Origin: Pelargonium nanum
Taxonomy: Eukaryota > Streptophyta > Magnoliopsida > Geraniales > Geraniaceae
NCBI GenBank assembly: GCA_036897485.1
Contig: JAYMTF010001354.1
Location: forward strand, 1-23,943
Length of the DNA: 23,943 nt
Direction of reading: 5' to 3'
Positions 20,622 through 23,943 of the stretch are shown here, in pieces (the stretch's first letter is position 1; each line of letters begins with the position of its first letter). The position numbers were made by a program, and so were the translations under genes. The notes under the pieces are model-generated. The model was not told the DNA's origin. It saw only the letters and a program-made list of their open reading frames with translations, and did no database searches.

Positions 20622-22078
20622 TCACTGGAGAAGCAAGAGCTTGCGAGAAGTAGCGCACCAGCGATTGTAGGAGGCGCGTAGATTAGGCCAATCAGAGGAT
20701 GGGCTGTATGTAAAGTGGTGGAGCCACAGAGACAACACCTGTTCCTGCTCCTCCACTTCCAGCATCTCTATGGCCTCTTCCAACACTCTTTCTAGCTCAG
20801 CTCTTTCAACCGAGGTCAGGATTGGCGCATCAGTGCCATTAGTTGCTCTGCATAGCAGTGGCAACCATGACATCAAGATCTTCATCCTTGCTTGCTTTTG
20901 TTGTTCTTTCATGATCTCTACACACTCTTCTTCTCCCATTTCCTTCGCTTGCTTGAACAAGAACGCTGTATTTCATTTCAAAATAAGTAATAATTTTAGT
21001 CTCAGCCATAGAGTTAACGAATAGGACACAACCAAGACACATTCGAATTAGTTTCAGACGGATGCTGGCACCTACAAATTTATTCTCAGTCACTAAACTC
21101 TATGTTTGAGAATCTTTTTTTCTCAAAAGATGATTATGTGAATAAAGGTTTGTTTATTACATGGAAAAAATAATTAGAATTCAGTTTTTAAAATTTTATT
21201 ATTATTAGTTCATTCACATTTATGCATTTTTATATAAGTGAAATAAAATAAATATTATAAAACGCCAAAAATCAGATAAATCCTAGACGTATATCAGATA
21301 AGAATCCTAACAATGGAATATTACCTGAAACCTTAACCAAGGCACATTGAAGCCGCGGCTCAGCCGAGAGGGCGAGCCAAGCCAGATTAGAAGCCGATGC
21401 CCACCTCCACACAGCCTCCTCGGCAAAGCCACAAGCCGCCATCTTCTGGCTCAGCCAAAGCAACTCGGCGGCTAGTTTCTCCGCCAAAGTCCCGCACCGG
21501 CTCAAATCTTCCTCACGCGCCACCCCGGCTCGGCTCAACGCCACATCCCGAACCGCCCGTAAAATCCATCTCACACGGAACTTGACCGGTCCGGCACCGT
21601 CCCCGTCGTTCTGTTCCGACACCATCGCCTCCAGCTGGCGGAGCGTCCTCCCAAAAGCCTCCGACAGAACCGTCCGATTCACCTCCCGCAGAACCTCAAT
21701 CCCCTCCCGCTGATTATCGTCCACGAGATTCTCCACCAGGCCCCGGACCACCTCGTACTTTCGAGAACTGACCGGAAGGTTGTTCACGATCGACAAGAGC
21801 TGCGACAGCGCCCGCGCGATACCGGAATCGGCGGCGGAGGAGGCAGCGAAACTTTCCTTTCTGGTGTGCCTTTTGGGAGCGGGGGAATTAGGGTTGAGGG
21901 AAGGAAGGAGGCGGAGGAAGAAGAGGAAGGAAGCGATGAGCCAGTAGCGGATGGCTTCGAGAAGCCTGTACTTTCCGGCGAGCTTGATGAGCGATTTATC
22001 GGCGAAGAGGAAGAGAGAGGTAATGAAATTGCGGAGCAGCAGAGGAGCCATAGAGGTTATTGGTGTGCTCTCCATCAT
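20622..22078 (-). CDS. Plant protein of unknown function with an N-terminal hydrophobic hairpin (2 exons)
   Basis: Exons are 22078-21325 and 20965-20622. The donor TTTCAG|GTAATA joins the acceptor AAATACAG to form an Ala codon, giving about 365 aa. Residues 11-26 and 43-61 are hydrophobic (LLLRNFITSLFLF and YWLIASFLFFLRLL), suggesting a membrane hairpin or anchor. A Ser/Ala-rich linker follows, then a long mainly helical region, ending in an acidic helix (VLEEAIEMLEVEEQEQVLSL) and a conserved-looking tail WLHHFTYSPSSDWPNL...SYNRWC. I have a weak recollection of this tail in uncharacterised plant proteins, some with a BTB domain; no BTB domain is visible here. No catalytic motif was recognised. 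The start could be either of two adjacent Met codons. Exon 1 is GC-rich compared with its surroundings. A GAA/CTT tract lies in the leader. Confidence 0.85.
20966..21324. other. Intron of the unknown-function gene
   Basis: A 359-bp AT-rich minus-strand intron with GT at 21324-21323 and AG at 20967-20966. Nothing else was recognised in it. Confidence 0.75.
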
Positions 22079-22121
22079 AATAAGTTTGCTTGAAACTAAG
22101 AATCAAATGGGTAAGTACATA

Positions 22122-22142
22122 GAGGAAGAAGAAGAAGAAGAA
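22122..22142. repeat. GAA/CTT microsatellite in the 5' leader
   Basis: About six GAA units (CTT on the transcribed minus strand) roughly 45-65 bp upstream of the ATG at 22078. CT-rich leader repeats are common in plant genes. Confidence 0.85.
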
Positions 22143-23040
22143 ACGTTTCTCTTTACCTTGAAACTGACGGATTTTTTTAACCTCTTACCAATGATATACT
22201 GGCCTTAAAAAAAAAAAACAGATTGGTTACAAAATTGTAAGTATAGCTGTTACTAACTGTTTTTTTTCTTCATGATTATCGATTTTACAAGCTTTTAAAT
22301 AAATATTCAACAGACTAGACAGATGGTTAAATATAAAAGTTTGCTTTAAATAAATATATAGGAGTTGGATTCTGTTGCTCCAATAATTTCTGAATGAGAA
22401 CCATTTTAATGAACAACACTCTGTCAGTCTGTCATGCAAAAGACATGAGAAAAAAAGTTGTTAATTTCATGGTGAGAAAAAAATGGAGTGTGTAAAGTGA
22501 CTGAGTCTTCGTTAAGTAGGATCCTAACCCGACTCACTGTGCCATAAAAGTCACAAGTAGTCTTGACGAGAAAAAGGCCCAAAACTCACACGACTTCAAA
22601 ATCAAACAAGGCTCAGCAATTTTATACATATACATAGTACACCGTAATCATGGAGGCTCGAACACGAAACCTCAAAGATATCTAAAACGCTTTAACCGCT
22701 TGACCCAACATTCAAATCAATAGACCTGTTATTGAATCATAGTCACAAGTACAAAAATAAGAATTCAGTTCAGCATCTATTCTCTTTCCATCTCAAGAAT
22801 CATGCCACTGATAATAGAAAGTAATTTAAACAAGAAGAGTCAATACAACACAACATAATCATTATCTATGTTCAATTCATCACAGTAAACATTACATTCA
22901 AAGTTAATATAACATCCAAATTATCCCCCCATAAACTACACCCCACATCCCATATGTCCAATGCTCAGCACTAACAAAACTGTTTTTTCACAACAACTTC
23001 GGTTCTTTGTGTCAATCTAAAAATCGACACTCCTTCGATT
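22143..23040. other. Intergenic region with a SINE-like segment
   Basis: AT-rich DNA between the start of the unknown-function gene and the 3' end of the hydrolase gene. Apart from the SINE-like segment at about 22520-22710 and poly-A/poly-T runs, no gene or RNA was seen. Confidence 0.5.
22520..22710 (-). mobile_element. tRNA-derived SINE-like segment
   Basis: On the minus strand, 22707-22684 reads TGGGTCAAGCGGTTAAAGCG, like a Pol III A box region. About 35 bases on, 22671-22651 reads GGTTTCGTGTTCGAGCCTCC, which nearly matches the B box GGTTCGANNCC. This spacing is that of tRNA heads in plant SINEs. It is not a foldable tRNA: no acceptor-stem pairing or anticodon arm was found. The body continues leftward without a clear poly-A tail or target duplication, so the left limit is uncertain. 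Confidence 0.5.
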
Positions 23041-23943
23041 TTAAATGCTGTCTAATCTTGTTCTACTTGATTTTGTTCTACTCGATCTTGTTCTACTCGA
23101 TTTTGATCTAGATGAATCTATACCGCACAGGAACAATTTCAAGTGCTTCCCAAACTCCTTGGGCTTTTCAAGATTAACAGCATGCCCAGCATTCTTGATC
23201 ACTACTAGTTGAGCACTTTCACCCAAATGCCTACACATCCCACAAAATCCAGTAAGTTTCATTAGTCGAGAGAAAGGAATTAACTGCAGAGTCGGGGAAT
23301 GTAATGTTTAGTGTTTACTAACTCTTTTAATCGGTTCGCTAATTCCAAAGGAAAGATTTTGTCCTCCTCTCCCCATACTATTAACACAGGCTGTTAAGGG
23401 AACAAACGCCAGTTTTCAAGTATTAGTAACGAGCAAATACACAACAAATATGCATATATCGAGGGCAGAAGTGATAAGAACCTGTTGGATCTTCGGAAGA
23501 TTAGATAGGGATCTATCTTTGAGTATCGATTTTAGAAGCTCTTTCTTCTCTTGCACATGATCAGTGCACATCACCTATTGAACAACAAAATAAAAGGTTT
23601 CACGACAAGCGATATCCCTAAATGCAGAAAGCAAAATTAATTCGAGAAACGCTATGATTCCATTCAAGAGATCATGAAAACATCATTCTTTCTCTAATGA
23701 ATCAATGACTATCTCAAATCAATGCCCAATGGTCCCAAACCCGGCTTGATCAAGCCTCCATTGTTTGAATCTTCCTTAATTTTACATGACAAATTCAATA
23801 TCAATCATTTTAAGCAGCAACAAATTCAGTTCAAATTTAAATAAATGGAAAGGGAAATTGAAAGAATAAATGATCATACATCAATATAATCGGCGAGGAA
23901 GCAACTGGGGAGTCTCCGGGTGGGCTTGACCAAGCAGAAGCTC
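23041..23943 (-). CDS. Alpha/beta hydrolase, C-terminal part (gene continues beyond the right edge)
   Basis: In-window exons in gene order are 23943-23880 (open at the edge), 23574-23482, 23390-23323 and 23230-23041, all phase-consistent, giving about 138 codons. The reading runs from KPTRRLPSCFLADYID through VMCTDHVQEKKELL to VLIVWGEEDKIFPLELANRL and VIKNAGHAVNLEKPKEF. Asp in GEEDKIFP and His in NAGHAVNLE fit the acid and base of the catalytic triad; the nucleophile lies outside the window. This is the plant alpha/beta hydrolase group related to Arabidopsis At5g09430-type proteins (recollection), probably an esterase or lipase-like enzyme of unknown substrate. After the fold, the last exon adds a tail of four imperfect five-residue SSRxK/SSRTR repeats ending LDSI, not expected in the family. 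Confidence 0.9.
23048..23112 (-). repeat. 15-bp coding tandem repeats encoding a Ser/Arg tail
   Basis: On the minus strand, a unit close to TCGAGTAGAACAAGA is repeated about four times just before the stop of the hydrolase, encoding SSRSK, SSRTR, SSRTK and SSRTR. The phase of 15 bp keeps the frame, and the tail lies beyond the conserved domain. Confidence 0.85.

Noticed and set aside
22651..22707. Possible tRNA gene from A and B box matches
   Set aside because: No acceptor-stem complementarity or anticodon arm; better explained as a SINE head.
23041..23262. Reading the last hydrolase exon from an ATG at 23262 as a separate small gene
   Set aside because: The bases before 23230 belong to an intron ending GTGTAG; the spliced frame continues the hydrolase fold from the upstream exons.
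1..23943. CRISPR arrays, bacterial operons, phage or viral genes
   Set aside because: None seen; the window has plant nuclear gene structure throughout.

Overview
This window is nuclear DNA from a flowering plant, most likely a eudicot. It has AT-rich intergenic and intronic sequence, GT..AG introns, CT-rich leaders, transit-peptide and plant-specific protein families, and remnants of typical plant transposons. I rebuilt the gene models by hand from splice-site phase and protein-family continuity; no search was run.

Layout: (1) 425-5140, minus strand: a complete plastid type I J-protein of the DJA5/DJA6 kind with seven coding exons and probably a non-coding leader exon near 5770-5890. (2) 6414-11407, plus strand: a large chromatin-type protein with an AT-hook, a methyl-CpG-binding domain (MBD), two C2H2 fingers and a C-terminal CxxC..CxxC pair, in four coding exons. 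Genes 1 and 2 are divergent and share an intergenic region of roughly 0.5 kb. (3) 14583-16799 and 18713-20255, both plus strand: a tandem pair of type I metacaspases with LSD1-type zinc-finger prodomains. They share an intron-phase pattern, and both keep the catalytic His and Cys. The downstream copy looks like a conventional MC3-type protein; the upstream copy has diverged strongly. (4) 20622-22078, minus strand: a two-exon plant protein of unknown function, with an N-terminal hydrophobic hairpin and a helical body. (5) 23041-23943, minus strand: the 3' part of an alpha/beta hydrolase gene that runs off the right edge and ends in a repetitive Ser/Arg tail.

The genes do not form one pathway. 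They are ordinary neighbours in a plant chromosome: plastid chaperone/Fe-S assembly, chromatin reading, programmed-cell-death or stress proteases, and lipid or small-molecule hydrolysis. The functionally linked unit is the metacaspase pair. Non-coding stretches hold a hAT-like fragment in the J-protein intron, a CT microsatellite beside a Stowaway/mariner-like terminus in the MBD gene, a tRNA-derived SINE-like segment near 22.7 kb, several hairpins and a 41-bp tandem repeat. I found no convincing undescribed system. The points most worth checking are the divergent metacaspase, the acidic repeat replacing the Gly/Phe linker of the J-protein, and exon-like segments upstream of the first metacaspase.
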